Source: Mucor racemosus (lineage: Eukaryota; Mucoromycota; Mucoromycetes; Mucorales; Mucoraceae). From it: a DNA stretch of 64,000 nt. The stretch lies in contig JAPEHQ010000004.1 of NCBI GenBank assembly GCA_027405735.1, positions 2,604,001-2,668,000 on the forward strand, read 5' to 3'. The notes under the pieces are model-generated. The model saw only the letters and a program-made list of their open reading frames with translations. It was not told where the DNA came from and did no database searches. A program made the position numbers and the translations under genes. Within the stretch, counting starts at the first letter, position 1. Every line of letters starts with the position of its first letter. Shown in pieces: positions 1-12,539 of the stretch.

Positions 1-371
1 AACATACGAGTAACCCCTAAATATTATTTTACAGCGAAAAAAATAAATAGTTCCTGCATGTTCTATTGGTTTTAAGTCGATTATTTGCTGTAGGACAAAG
101 GAGAAAACTTCCTTTTTCATGCCTTTCCGTCCGAATTTTCGGGCATGTAACTGAAAAACGTGTAGTTGTTATTTTACTATGGCAAAGCACCAATTAAAAA
201 TATGGTAAATCAAAATCAAAAGAGTAAATTTATTTGTAATAATTAGAAAAAAGATCAAAAGGACATTGAGGGATGGCATGGGGGGTATTGGGATGAATAT
301 ATACAAGTATTCTTCAATGGTACAAAATTCACTATATTTACAAAAATGGTAAATTCCATATTTTCCACATT
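1..371. other. Left-edge intergenic segment, 3' of the small minus-strand gene
   Basis: No coding signal that I can support. The stretch is AT-rich and lies downstream of the stop codon of the small minus-strand gene. A weak open frame on the minus strand crosses into that gene out of frame and is treated as its shadow. Confidence 0.5.
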
Positions 372-623
372 TTAGCAGATCATTCTTGTTGCAAGTGGTG
401 GGGTTGCAGGATTTGTTGAAACCGAACTCGAAGATGTAGATGGAGGTAACATCAAATCTTTGCCCTTTGTTAATTGAGCTTTTGTGTAAACGCATAATTG
501 ACGAGCATATTCACATCTTGCCATGGCCATAATTTGATCTCTTGTAAATCTTCTTGGTTCAGTCAATCTGCAGATTGAAGCTTGTTGTTGTTGTTTACTT
601 GTAAAAGTAGTGGAATTAGACAT
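372..623 (-). CDS. Small conserved-looking protein of unknown function, 83 aa
   Basis: Unrecognised single-exon gene. The protein starts with a Ser/Thr/Gln-rich leader, has a basic and Arg-rich core (RRFTRDQIMAMARCEYARQ, about residues 24-42) and ends in a Ser/Thr/Pro-rich tail. There is no signal peptide or membrane segment. Codon choice matches the neighbouring host genes (GAA, CAA, AGA, GCT frequent). A TATA box (TATAAATA on the minus strand, 686-693) lies about 63 nt upstream of the ATG, and a purine-rich leader precedes the start, which supports a real promoter. It diverges from the Bro1 gene across about 600 bp. The core could be a short helical, nucleic-acid- or protein-binding element, but that is a guess. 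I do not recognise a family. Confidence 0.6.
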   Translation of the reverse strand: MSNSTTFTSKQQQQASICRLTEPRRFTRDQIMAMARCEYARQLCVYTKAQLTKGKDLMLPPSTSSSSVSTNPATPPLATRMIC

Positions 624-685
624 TTAGATGTTTTTGATGCAGAGAGAAGAAGTTGTTGAAATTAAAGCTTTTTTCAATGCTCGCC

Positions 686-693
686 TATTTATA
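686..693 (-). promoter_or_regulatory. TATA box of the small minus-strand gene
   Basis: TATAAATA on the minus strand, 63 nt before the start codon at 623. The spacing fits a fungal class II core promoter with a short leader. Confidence 0.5.
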
Positions 694-1227
694 CAAAAAA
701 TTTCAAGTGGAACAAATAAGAATGCATGTTGTACAAAGATTTAGGAACCTCTTTAAATAGAAATGAAATGATATCATTGAAATCCCCTTTTCCTAAAGCT
801 GTTATAATCCCTAAAGTAGCACCTCTCTCTTTTTTTTTTTTTTTAGGATGATGTCAAATAGGCTATTCTAAGCTAATTTGATTGGTGAATCACTAATGTG
901 TGGTTCAAAAAACGTATGATTCATATGCTAAAACACCAAATATTCGCTTCGATCTTAATCTGGTATATCCCACTTGCATTTTCCTTGTTTTGATCGATTC
1001 CTATAGATCCAATATTGATACCTATTACATCAAAGACAAAATGCCCATTTTAAATCATAATTCTGTCGTGCTTGTACATTGCGCAACCTCGAACACTTTG
1101 GACATTTGAGCTACTGGTAGCTGAACATGCTGAATGTGACCATGTTTCGGGGGCTTCTGTTCAGAAATCTTTACGTTATCCTTTTGCATATTCCCCTCTT
1201 CTTGTAAATATATTACATTTGTATAAT
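694..1227. other. Divergent intergenic/promoter region
   Basis: Separates the small minus-strand gene from the Bro1 gene. It contains a poly-T tract near 829-844. An open frame enters from 1072 in the Bro1 frame but begins with TTG and lacks conserved residues before the ATG at 1228, so it is taken as 5' leader. Confidence 0.45.
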
Positions 1228-3888
1228 ATGGCTACACCACAAATACCCTTTATAAGTGCTCCTTTCAAGAAAACAGATGATGTTGACTGGGTGCATCCTT
1301 TAAAAAAATACATTGCTCGCTTTTATCAAGATGATCCCGAGAAATATAAAGAAGAAACTCAATCTTTTAATAGGTTACGCCAAGATATTCGTGGTGCAGG
1401 AAAAGATTTCACAGGTAGAGATCTCCTCTATCGTTATTTTGGTCAACTAGAGCTATTAGATTTACGTTTTCCTGTGGATGAGAAACATGTCAAAGTATTA
1501 TTTAACTGGTAAATTAATATTTCATTTCATTTATACATGTTTATCTAATATTGATCATCAGGTACGATGCTTTTAATAACCGCGCTATATCTCAATATTC
1601 TCTTGCATTCGAAAAAGCAAGCGTAATATTTAATGAGGCAGCTACTTTGTCTGCTATCGCAAGCTCTCAAAATAGAGCTGAAGCTGAGGGCCGTAAAAAG
1701 GCTTTCCATTACTTTCAAGCATCTGCTGGCATGTTTCAATATATTAACGATAACTTTTTGCATGCTCCATCTGAAGACTTGAGTCGTGAAACCGTAAATG
1801 TGCTTTCGGAATTAATGCTTGCTCAAGCCCAAGAATGTTTCTTGGAAAGTAGTATTCGTGAAAAGACCAAGGATGGTTTGATTGCTAAATTAGCAAGCCA
1901 TGCTGCATGGGTTTATGGCAATTTGGTCGATTCCCTCGGTGATGCTGTCAACCGTGGTGTAGGTGTTGACAAGTCTTGGATCGTCCTTTGTCAAGTAAAG
2001 CAAAAATATTATGCTGCAGTTGCTCAGGAACATAAAGCTGCAGCTTGTGAGGCAGAGGCCAAGTATGGCGAATGTGCAGGTCGTTATATTGCTGCCGAAT
2101 CTGCAGCTAAAGAAGCTGTCAAGTTGGCTAATAACTTGAATTCAGCTCTTGTATCTTCAAATCATGCTAATGGTACAGTTCCTTCTGAAGGTGGTGCCGC
2201 TATTCAAGAGCTTTGTAAAAATATGAGCGCCAATTGCACCGAGAAATTGACTACTGCAAATCGTGATAATGATATGATATATCATGAGACTGTACCACAA
2301 GAATCTATCTTGACTCCTATCGATCGTCTCAAGGCTGTTAAAGCGATTCCAATTGCTGAGCTTTATGGCCCTGATGAAATGAAGAAAGTCATTGGTGCCG
2401 ACATTTTCTCCAAGCTCATTCCTATCAGTGTACATGAAAGTGCATCACTTTATTCTGAAGAGATTGCCAAATTGCTTCGTTCTGAAAATGAGAGATGTGA
2501 TATCGCTAAAGCAGAATTAAATGCTTCTTTGGATTACATGAAATTACCTGGCTCTCTTGGGAAATTCAAGCAACAGCATCAATTAAACTCTTCACTGGAT
2601 GATTATGCTACCCCACCCTCAGATGTCAAATCATGGGCTGATCAAATCGCTGCCGAAGAGCGTCGCGCTCCTATTTCTGAGCTATTGAATACTTTGACCA
2701 CCTTGAAAACAAAGGCTAGACAGACCTTGGATGAAGCTAGTTTGAATTTGGATAAGGAGATGAGAGATTGTGAACAAGGGAGAGTACAATATGCTGATCA
2801 GTGGACCCAACCTCCCTCAGGTCCTCTCACAACTGAATTTAGACACGATATTTCAAACCATCGTCGCACTTTGGATGGCGCATCTCAATCTGATAATCAA
2901 TTGATGGGAAAGTATGATTCCGTTAGACGAAATATCGATATTTTGAAGCACGGAGGTCAAAGTCGAGAATTGGAGGCTGCTTATGCTGAATGCATTTCAG
3001 CCCTTGCTAATGGAGATACCCAAAAGAAGGATGCAGGTGTTAATTTACTGGATGTTGATCTTGGCGGTGATAGTGAAAAGAAGGGCGGTAATTTGAATGA
3101 AAAGGTACAGCGCATTGAGAACATTATTGAAAAGTTGCGAAAGATTGAGAGTGATCGTGAAGATACTTTCCGTGATTTGAAAGATAAGGTAACATTAGAG
3201 AAAGGAAATCAACCAATAATGAGCGTTAAATTTATATTTCTTTAGACTATGCAAGATGATATCTCCCAACTTTTGATTCTCAACAAAAAGGCTAACGTTG
3301 AGCAACATATCTTTGCTTCTGAATTAGAAAAATATCGCCCTCATCAACAGCGTATCTCTGCAACTATTCAACATCAACAACAAACTATTCAAGATTTGAC
3401 ATCTGCTTTTAAAGATTTGATGGAAGGGGAAGAAGCTCAAAATCTGCAATCACAGCATGATAAAGCAGATCGTCTTTGTCGAAATTTGACAGCTGATTTT
3501 AACGAGGCAAGATCAGTTTATAATGAAATTAAGGATGGTTTAAATAGAGGTATTCAATTTTATTCTGGTGTCCAAGAGACTGTTGATTCATTGCAACGTA
3601 ACATTTATCGCTTTATTTCTGAGCGTTCTGATGAGAGAAGCAGATTAATGGACAATATCGAAAGTAATAAAAGCTCTCGTGAGCAAGAATTACTCCGTGA
3701 AACTTTAAACAAGTATGCAACTGCTCCACCTCCACCTGCTCCTCTTCAACCTGCAACTTCTTCTTCATCCATGTCTTCTTCCAGCATGTCTCATTTGACA
3801 AGTCAAACTCGTCAAATGTCATTGAACGAACCTACTGCTCCATCTGGTTATACTCCAGCTCCTCCACCAAAGCCTCAAGCTTTTGTTC

Positions 3889-3919
<31 letters not shown>

Positions 3920-4451
3920 GCAATACCATCATCAGGCACCTGCACCCCCACCTACAAACCCATCATCTTATGGTATTTATGGAGCTAATATTCCAATTAC
4001 TACATACCATCAACCACCTCCACAACATCAACAGCAATCTCCCTATGTTCCTGCTCCTCAATCTCCTATGCAACATATTCCACCTCCTCGTCCCATGTAT
4101 AACCAACAGCAATCTTATCAGCCTCCTACTAACTATCCTCCTCAACAACAACAAGGTTACTACGGTAATATACAAGCACCACCACCTCAACAATCCCAAT
4201 ACCATCATCAAATTCCACCTCAGCAACCTCAATATACTCCTCCTACTCCTCAAATGCAAGGACAACCTCATCAAGGTTATCAACCTCAATATCAACCTCA
4301 ACCTCAACAGTGGCAGCAACAACAGCCACCTCTTCCTCCACAGCAACAACAGCAATGGCAACAACCAATGTATCAACAGCAACAACAGCCATTGCCCCCA
4401 CAACAACAGCAACAACAGCAAAGGCCTCCTGCTGGAAATTTGTTGGATTAA
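1228..4451 (+). CDS. Bro1/ALIX-family ESCRT-associated protein (3 exons, 1037 aa)
   Basis: Bro1-family adaptors bind ESCRT-III (Snf7/CHMP4) and act in endosomal multivesicular-body sorting; fungal Bro1 recruits the deubiquitinase Doa4 and its paralogue Rim20 acts in pH signalling. Exons by splice signals: 1228-1508, 1562-3188 and 3246-4451. Introns of 53 and 57 nt restore the frame, giving LFNW-YDAFNN and LKDK-TMQDDIS across the junctions. The BRO1 domain covers about residues 5-395 (WYDAFNNRAISQYSLAFEKA is the family hallmark); a long helical V-like domain follows to about 785 (YRPHQQRISATIQ near 660). The tail from about 793 to the end is Pro/Gln-rich with a polyQ run near 850. The length suits Bro1/ALIX (870-1000 aa plus tail). 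The long PQ tail favours Bro1/ALIX over Rim20. No symbol is given because the paralogue cannot be settled by eye. Confidence 0.93.
3888..3922 (+). repeat. CAA/CAG trinucleotide tract encoding polyQ
   Basis: An uninterrupted run of CAA codons ending in CAG inside the Bro1 tail, likely length-polymorphic. Further short CAA/CAG runs follow to 4430. Confidence 0.85.
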
Positions 4452-4522
4452 AATTTTGCTGATTATTCTACATTTAATAATAAATTACACTATGATATAA
4501 CAAGTATATCTATACTATCGAG

Positions 4523-6832
4523 ATAATAATAAATTGCGCAAAATCAGAACCAAATTCAGAACTTTCTAATGATAAAAAACAGATTTTTATATTTTATATT
4601 GAAATTGGATCATAATAAATTTTGGTTGGTCGCTTAAATCATTATTTAATTTATCGCATCTCTTATCGCATACCCTCTTTTCTATAACCAACTAAATACA
4701 AAATAGAAATGAATTGATCGCATTATCTTACCTGTTCTAGAATTTATTTTATATCTCTCAGAAGACTCAAAAACACGTAAAATTTACTGCATTTTCCTTA
4801 GAAACTGGATCTCACTTTTCATCCCTGCCCAACTTTTTTTTTCATTAAATAACATCAAGAAAAAATTATATGCCAATGTACCTGAGATGTTCAGCTTTAA
4901 TCCAAAAACAAGTATCTAAAAATATCCTATTTTTTATAATTGATATTAATTTTTCAATGCTAATGTTTCAGATTTTTACGCGTATTTCACTGCTAATGGA
5001 TTGAAAACTTTAAGGCTTCATATCTCTACAAAAAATTAAGCTATACTAACACTTTTTAATAATGAAACTTACTTGTTTTAAAGCGCTCTATAACATGTTT
5101 GGATATAAAAAAATTCTGAACACTTTTATTTTTTTTTCATTTTTTGGGCATTTCTATAGTAGGTTTCAAAATATTGGTTAAATTGAGCAACATTTTTTTG
5201 CATTCATGTCATCCAGCTCGTTGAGCTCTCTCAGACCCAATTTAGGGGTTTTCAAAATATTGATTTTTCATGGAGATATCCTCAAAAATGTGTACAAAAA
5301 GATACCTTCATTTCTAGCTTCCATTTTTCCCTTATATACCCTCATCCCAAATTCTGAATCTGAAAAAAATTTGGACAAAAATTTAGTTTTCTCTATGAAA
5401 AATGCAGCTATAAAATTTTACAATAGCTCGATCGATAGAAAATATTTTTGCGCATTATTTCCATTAATTATATTTTAAACATACTTATAAAAAGTGATGT
5501 GTATCTTCAAAAAACCTCCAAAATTTCAATTGCATTTTACGCAAAATTTAATGTAAAAAGTTTATCTAATTTTTATTTAGGTGTATGCAGAATTCAAAAC
5601 TGTACAAAAGCTATTTAATACTCTAGGTTGACTTACTTTGCAGTTCATGAGCCATTAAACGATTTTATTTTTTGCATCATTTTTTAATCATTTTTTGCAA
5701 ATCGATTTTAGAACCCAGATATATCAGCTTCAAGCGGTAATATAAACTTTTATTTTGATTATCTCGACAAAAAATCAATATTTTTTGCTGAAACAAAAAA
5801 TGGAGAGCAAGTTAGAGTGTTGAATATGTCTTGCGAAGAATACAAAATAATAATATCCCAATTCAGATGATGATCGATCTTTACAGTCGATTTTAGGTCA
5901 ATTTTTTTTGGTAAATGTTAGGCTATTGCATTTATTTTCTGGTATTAACTCTTTTATTTTTGGACAAATATCAATGGCGCAAAAAGAGAACAGAGAAGAT
6001 ATATTGTCTTTAAATATTTGATGTGATTTGGATCGATACTGGGCGGAAAATTCGAAACCATTCTAAAAACCATCTGAAACCTATTTTTTTTACAGCAGCG
6101 GTAAAAAAATTGATAGCGAAACTCTTATCTCAGAAAACGAATTTTGATTCTAGTAATGTCCAACTTTACATACGGGTAAATATGCCTCTTTGACATGCTG
6201 ATCTCAAAGAGCAACTTCCACAATCTACTGTGTGTCGAGAAAAGTATAGTCAAAGTGCACCTACAGTCTATTGTTGCTATGATTATTTTTTCAGCTCAAA
6301 TTTAAAAAATTGAAACTAAAGGAAAAGAATGTTATATCAGAAGATACTAAAATAAAAAATACTCTGAAAAAAGATACTACATTTTATTAATTTATTGATG
6401 CTTTCTATTTATATGTTTTCTAAATGGGTATATCATTATTACCATAATTGTATGTGTACATGTGTACTATACGTTGAGGTATAAATATGGATTGGAGAGG
6501 GATTATATAGTATGTAATATATGAGATTGAAGTGATTGATGAGTTGGTATATACTGTATATGATTTAGATGTTGTGGTTGTCGTTTTTTTTTTGTTGCCT
6601 CTTATGATTATGTTTGTTTATATACATACTTAAGATAACCAGATAAAATACAATTAGAACTAGATATATTTATTTGAGTATATTTATAAGAAAAAAATGA
6701 TGGAAATGTCAAACTATGAGTATAAAGATCAGGTATTTATATGTTTTAGGAGCGTGCGGATGTTGGGTATAACATTCGATAATTAAATTTTACTTTCTTA
6801 AGTTGGAAGACCAGTTGTAGGAGGTTTTCATG
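4523..6832 (+). repeat. Block A, first tandem copy (about 2.3 kb)
   Basis: Starts at GATAATAATAAATTGCGCA and ends at GGAGGTTTTCATGG. It runs directly into a second copy that starts with the same words at 6833. It carries a 90-codon frame (5206-5478) that reappears exactly 2289 bp downstream. No recognisable protein domain, no terminal inverted repeats seen. Diverged copies lie elsewhere in the window: minus strand near 30.74-31.57 and 47.60-49.87 kb, plus strand near 13.58-13.96 and 61.25-62.52 kb. Confidence 0.88.
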
Positions 6833-9121
6833 GATAATAATAAATTGCGCAAATCAGAACCAAATTCAGAACTTTCTAATGATAAAAAAAGTTATATTTT
6901 ATATTGAAATTGGATCATAATAAATTTTGGTTGGTCGCTTAAATCATTATTTAATTTATCGCATCTCTTATCGCATACCCTCTTTTCTATAACCAACTAA
7001 ATACAAAATAGAAATGAATTGATCGCATTATCTTACCTGTTCTAGAATTTATTTTATATCTCTCAGAAGACTCAAAAACACGTAAAATTTACTGCATTTT
7101 CCTTAGAAACTGGATCTCACTTTTCATCCCTGCCCAACTTTTTTTTTCATTAAATAACATCAAGAAAAAATTATATGCCAATGTACCTGAGAAGTTCGCT
7201 GAACCATGCCTTCTATCTCATTTTTATATTGATATTAATTTTTCAATGCTTATGTTTCAGATTTTTACGCGTATTTCACTGCTAATGGATTGAAAACTTT
7301 AAGGCTTCATATCTCTACAAAAAATTAAGCTATACTAACACTTTTTAATAATGAAACTTACTTGTTTTAAAGCGCTCTATAACATGTTTGGATATAAAAA
7401 AATTCTGAACACTTTTATTTTTTTTTCATTTTTTGGGCATTTCTATAGTAGGTTTCAAAATATTGGTTAAATTGAGCAACATTTTTTTGCATTCATGTCA
7501 TCCAGCTCGTTGAGCTCTCTCAGACCCAATTTAGGGGTTTTCAAAATATTGATTTTTCATGGAGATATCCTCAAAAATGTGTACAAAAAGATACCTTCAT
7601 TTCTAGCTTCCATTTTTCCCTTATATACCCTCATCCCAAATTCTGAATCTGAAAAAAATTTGGACAAAAATTTAGTTTTCTCTATGAAAAATGCAGCTAT
7701 AAAATTTTACAATAGCTCGATCGATAGAAAATATTTTTGCGCATTATTTCCATTAATTATATTTTAAACATACTTATAAAAAGTGATGTGTATCTTCAAA
7801 AAACCTCCAAAATTTCAATTGCATTTTACGCAAAATTTAATGTAAAAAGTTTATCTAATTTTTATTTAGGTGTATGCAGAATTCAAAACTGTACAAAAGC
7901 TATTTAATACTCTAGGTTGACTTACTTTGCAGTTCATGAGCCATTAAACGATTTTATTTTTTGCATCATTTTTTAATCATTTTTTGCAAATCGATTTTAG
8001 AACCCAGATATATCAGCTTCAAGCGGTAATATAAACTTTTATTTTGATTATCTCGACAAAAAATCAATATTTTTTGCTGAAACAAAAAATGGAGAGCAAG
8101 TTAGAGTGTTGAATATGTCTTGCGAAGAATACAAAATAATAATATCCCAATTCAGATGATGATCGATCTTTACAGTCGATTTTAGGTCAATTTTTTTTGG
8201 TAAATGTTAGGCTATTGCATTTATTTTCTGGTATTAACTCTTTTATTTTTGGACAAATATCAATGGCGCAAAAAGAGAACAGAGAAGATATATTGTCTTT
8301 AAATATTTGATGTGATTTGGATCGATACTGGGCGGAAAATTCGAAACCATTCTAAAAACCATCTGAAACCTATTTTTTTTACAGCAGCGGTAAAAAAATT
8401 GATAGCGAAACTCTTATCTCAGAAAACGAATTTTGATTCTAGTAATGTCCAACTTTACATACGGGTAAATATGCCTCTTTGACATGCTGATCTCAAAGAG
8501 CAACTTCCACAATCTACTGTGTGTCGAGAAAAGTATAGTCAAAGTGCACCTACAGTCTATTGTTGCTATGATTATTTTTTCAGCTCAAATTTAAAAAATT
8601 GAAACTAAAGGAAAAGAATGTTATATCAGAAGATACTAAAATAAAAAATACTCTGAAAAAAGATACTACATTTTATTAATTTATTGATGCTTTCTATTTA
8701 TATGTTTTCTAAATGGGTATATCATTATTACCATAATTGTATGTGTACATGTGTACTATACGTTGAGGTATAAATATGGATTGGAGAGGGATTATATAGT
8801 ATGTAATATATGAGATTGAAGTGATTGATGAGTTGGTATATACTGTATATGATTTAGATGTTGTGGTTGTCGTTTTTTTTTTGTTGCCTCTTATGATTAT
8901 GTTTGTTTATATACATACTTAAGATAACCAGATAAAATACAATTAGAACTAGATATATTTATTTGAGTATATTTATAAGAAAAAAATGATGGAAATGTCA
9001 AACTATGAGTATAAAGATCAGGTATTTATATGTTTTAGGAGCGTGCGGATGTTGGGTATAACATTCGATAATTAAATTTTACTTTCTTAAGTTGGAAGAC
9101 CAGTTGTAGGAGGTTTTCATG
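6833..9121 (+). repeat. Block A, second tandem copy, continuous with block B
   Basis: Near-identical to 4523-6832 from about 7250 to its end. Differences cluster in the first 420 bp: small deletions near 6855-6895 and a replaced stretch at about 7192-7225, where the text resembles words in block B near 9440. This copy continues directly into block B, as the minus-strand unit at 46-49.9 kb does, so it is the original position and the copy at 4523 is the extra one. Confidence 0.85.
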
Positions 9122-10100
9122 GAAATAGTAGATTGACCAGAACCAATTCCAACGACAAGGAGGAGGCAAAGTTAAGTAGGTAGAATATTCTTTGATAATT
9201 AATCAAACGGAAGAATATTCTTTATAACAGAAAAAGCCAATGTGAATTGCAGGTAAAGATTTACGTTGGCTCAGCTTACATAATACCACATCATCAATCA
9301 TCACCTTAGTAGACTAAAAAATATAATATATAATATAATCACTCCACCTTATTCCATAATTGAAATAAAGTTTATATGCACCACTCCTTACAGTTCCTAA
9401 CTCTAATGATCATATCCAAAAACCTATTAAGAAGTTACGATGAACCATGCCTTCTGTGCTCATTATTAGTATTACATCATCCAGTTCAATATTTAGTCAG
9501 TATCCTAAACAGCGTTTATTAAGTGATATTTGTTGTTCATGCTGATGGTTTGGTATGACATTTAGTATTTAATATTAGCTACTAAATGCCATCTCATGTT
9601 GAATTTCAATGATCGGCGTCGGACTTTAATACGTGCTCCTAATGTATAATTGTTAGATTTTTGACAAACAAAAGAAATTAGATTCACAGGATTTTTTTTG
9701 GCTCATTTAGAGACCCCTGAGGATGATGTTTTTTTATTTAAGCCACTTTTTTGTCAATGGCCGCTCTTCCAAAAAAAATGCCGAACAATCTCCGGATGCA
9801 GCCATCTAATAATAAAATTTTTAAGCTGTAAATTTCTAGAAAAAATTGCCGGACAGTCCGGACTCGGGTGTTTAAATATCTCAAGCAGCTGTGAGAAGAT
9901 GCAGGTATCGAAATTTTATATAGAAAGTAAGGTTCGACTATATAATGAATTATTCGAAGGCCTATTTTATCTAAACTCTAAAATACAACATACAGCATAC
10001 ATTTGCTGTACACTTGTATACTTGTATTAAAAAAAATTTAAATATAATCTTTCTTATGAATACTAATCTAAGTAAGCTGCGCTAATCTATATGATGGACA
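9122..10100 (+). repeat. Block B of the compound repeat, with CCGGA-rich motifs
   Basis: Aligns with the reverse complement of about 38.05-39.48 and 46.15-47.59 kb. At 9740-9880 it holds two related GC-rich words in AT-rich surroundings: one around CTCCGGATGC and one around GCCGGACAGTCCGGA. The 110-codon frame here (9698-10030) starts with TTG, is not preserved in length in other copies and is not called a gene. Confidence 0.75.
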
Positions 10101-11494
10101 AAGGTATGAATATGTTTTTTTTTAAGTGTTTCGGATATCAGCTTCCATGTGACATTGTGCATTCGATAAGTTTGAACAACAGGTTGTTGTATACCTGCTA
10201 TTTACGCCTACTGTAATGATCTGCGATCTTGGGTATATATTATGGTCAAAATAATATGCTAATGACATGATTTCTAATATTAAAGATGGGTGAACATTGG
10301 TTGCTTGAAGGAAGGTTGATGTTCTTATTTGTAAATTAGATATTTATTAAGGGAAATAAATAAAGATGTAAAGAGGCAGAAAGACAGACAATTCGACAGG
10401 AAATTATGGAAAGATATCCTTGCAGTATTTATGGGAACATTTGAGATGAGCATTACTGCTGTGAATTATTATAGTAATAATTTGATTTATTTATAGTATT
10501 GACTTGTTGATTTGAATGAATGAATAAACTCATGTTAATCTATTTGCTTTCTAAAAATATTCGTTTCTATTTAGTGGCCAACAGCTAAGGAGAGGAAAAC
10601 AAGATGTTGTCTTGTATACCACTACCAACTATCAAAGGTACACCATAATAATTACTTGTTAATTGGTTTTACTAATAGATCAATTTGTATAGGTCAAAAG
10701 TAAAGGTGTATTCAGTTCAAAATGCTTGAAACAATTCAGTTACGCTAATTTACATGGTTTATTATCTCTTGCTCATTCAATTGCTATATTTATTTGATTT
10801 TAATATTTTTTTATACTGTTAATCGACTCGTTCGTCCATTAGATTTAACTCACCATCCTTGTTTAGCGTATCTATAATAACGGTTCATTATTAGCTCATG
10901 GTGTGCAAAGTTATTAAAAGGGGTGGTTGTCTAATCTCAAATTTATCTGATTCAACTGCTGATGCTAAACTAGTAGCATCAAATTAGTTGTGTTGACTCG
11001 CAATAAGATGAGGCGTTTTATCAAGTACGATGTTGGCGTTCAATGTATTTTAATTAAATTGAACAGATAGAGATATTATGATGGTTCATGCAGAGATCTA
11101 TGAACACAAAAAAATGATCCAAATTGTGATGTTTCGTCTACCTGTACGAGATTTTTTTGTGGCTATACCTGGCGGTTCAAGCGTAATTTAAGCATTTAAT
11201 TACCAAATGTATCGAATCAAGATATAGTCAATTGATTGATATAACGGATGATAAATGCAATGTCATTTATTGAATAGGCGAATGTAAATGTATAAAGCAA
11301 AGCTTACTTTTTTTTGAATGAAAGTACTAATAATTTTGATTAACATCAATAAGTTCAAAAATTATAATTAATTGCAATAATTGCTACTAAACTGCATAAC
11401 TTGATATGCAAAAAACTCTTGAAGCATTCATTCTTTTTTTTTTGGCAGTGCTGCAAATCAACCTTCAATATGACTGGGTATTAATGAATTGGAG

Positions 11495-12156
11495 TGCAGT
11501 AAAATGTAAAATAAAAGCTTTGAAAAAAGATACAGTTTAAATCCTTCTTTATTCAAAAAATGGATAGTGTGCAATAGGTCTATATTTCTACTCTATTTAT
11601 ATTAGTTGTGCTTTTGTTATATCTGGGAGTTGCACCGTAACTGTCAGTGATCTATCAGAATTAGGAATAACCGAATTACCAACTTAGGACTTCTGTCAAA
11701 CCGTGATGTTTAACATGCGAATCAGACAATGCTGCATTCCATACATATATCATCATGCTACTTATTAAGTGATTGAAGCATGATTCCATTGTCTTCATGC
11801 AATATCCATATGTTTATTCTTTTTGGTAAATCAATTAGTTTGTTTGTGATTTTAAAGTTTATATTGAGCTTCTTGATTTACATAATCAAGGCGGTCTTTT
11901 AATGCCCGTTTTTGGCATATTTGTTAATGATCCGCATAGAGCAATCCTTACTTTGATCTATGTGTTTCTTCAGCTTATTTTATGAATCAATTTGCTTTGT
12001 TTATGATTCGGTCTATTTTATTTATATGTTAAATTACTAATACTTTCTGTATTTACTGTTAAATTCATGTTATCTCTATTGAAATATTAGAGCATGGTTT
12101 TATGTGAGATAACATTTAATTTCTTATGTGGGGAAATAGTATCCTAGTTCAGCACA
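11495..12156 (-). mobile_element. 662-bp TG..CA insertion, probable solo LTR
   Basis: The other two units read uninterrupted across this point (near 34.45 and 44.73 kb), which gives an empty site. The insertion is flanked by GGAG (11491-11494 and 12157-12160), begins TGCAGTAAAATG and ends TTCAGCACA. On the minus strand it has a TATA-like TATAAATAG followed by AATAAA about 45 nt later, the order expected in an LTR. About 170 bp (11640-11830) matches, in reverse, 39990-40160 inside the Crypton-like element. No coding region. A non-autonomous DNA element is the alternative. Confidence 0.5.
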
Positions 12157-12539
12157 GGAGAAAATAAAACTGGTAAAAAGCTAATACTACCCAACAATGT
12201 ATATCAAGGTCAAGATAGATAAAAGGTGCATTCATTGTGTAGTGAAAATCGCAACATTTTGATGGATAAAAATTACAGGACCAAGATGTTGTGTTTGCTT
12301 CAGGATTTTTAAAAGGGGTTAAAAGCATACTTCGTCAAACTTACTCAGATCTTAAATACTCACCATATGCTATTAGTATCATCTTGTTTTTTTATTTAGT
12401 TGCTATATTAGTAAAAATCAAGCTTTTTATAGCTTACTGTATAACAATGACAGTGGCATATTTCTAAGTTTAGATTGACATTTATCATAAAGGCGTTCTG
12501 ATGATGATACGTTTTTTGATACTACTGTAAATGGAACCA

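Noticed and set aside
1072..1227. In-frame N-terminal extension of the Bro1 protein
   Set aside because: Begins with TTG and has no family similarity; the BRO1 domain starts directly after the ATG at 1228.
3883..4500. Long Asn/Leu-rich frame on the plus strand and a Leu-rich frame on the minus strand over the Bro1 tail
   Set aside because: They are frame shadows of the CAA/CAG and CCT repeats; the Gln/Pro frame continues the BRO1 protein.
9698..10030. 110-codon frame in block B
   Set aside because: Starts with TTG, not kept in length in the 38.7- and 46.9-kb copies, and has no domain; treated as repeat sequence.
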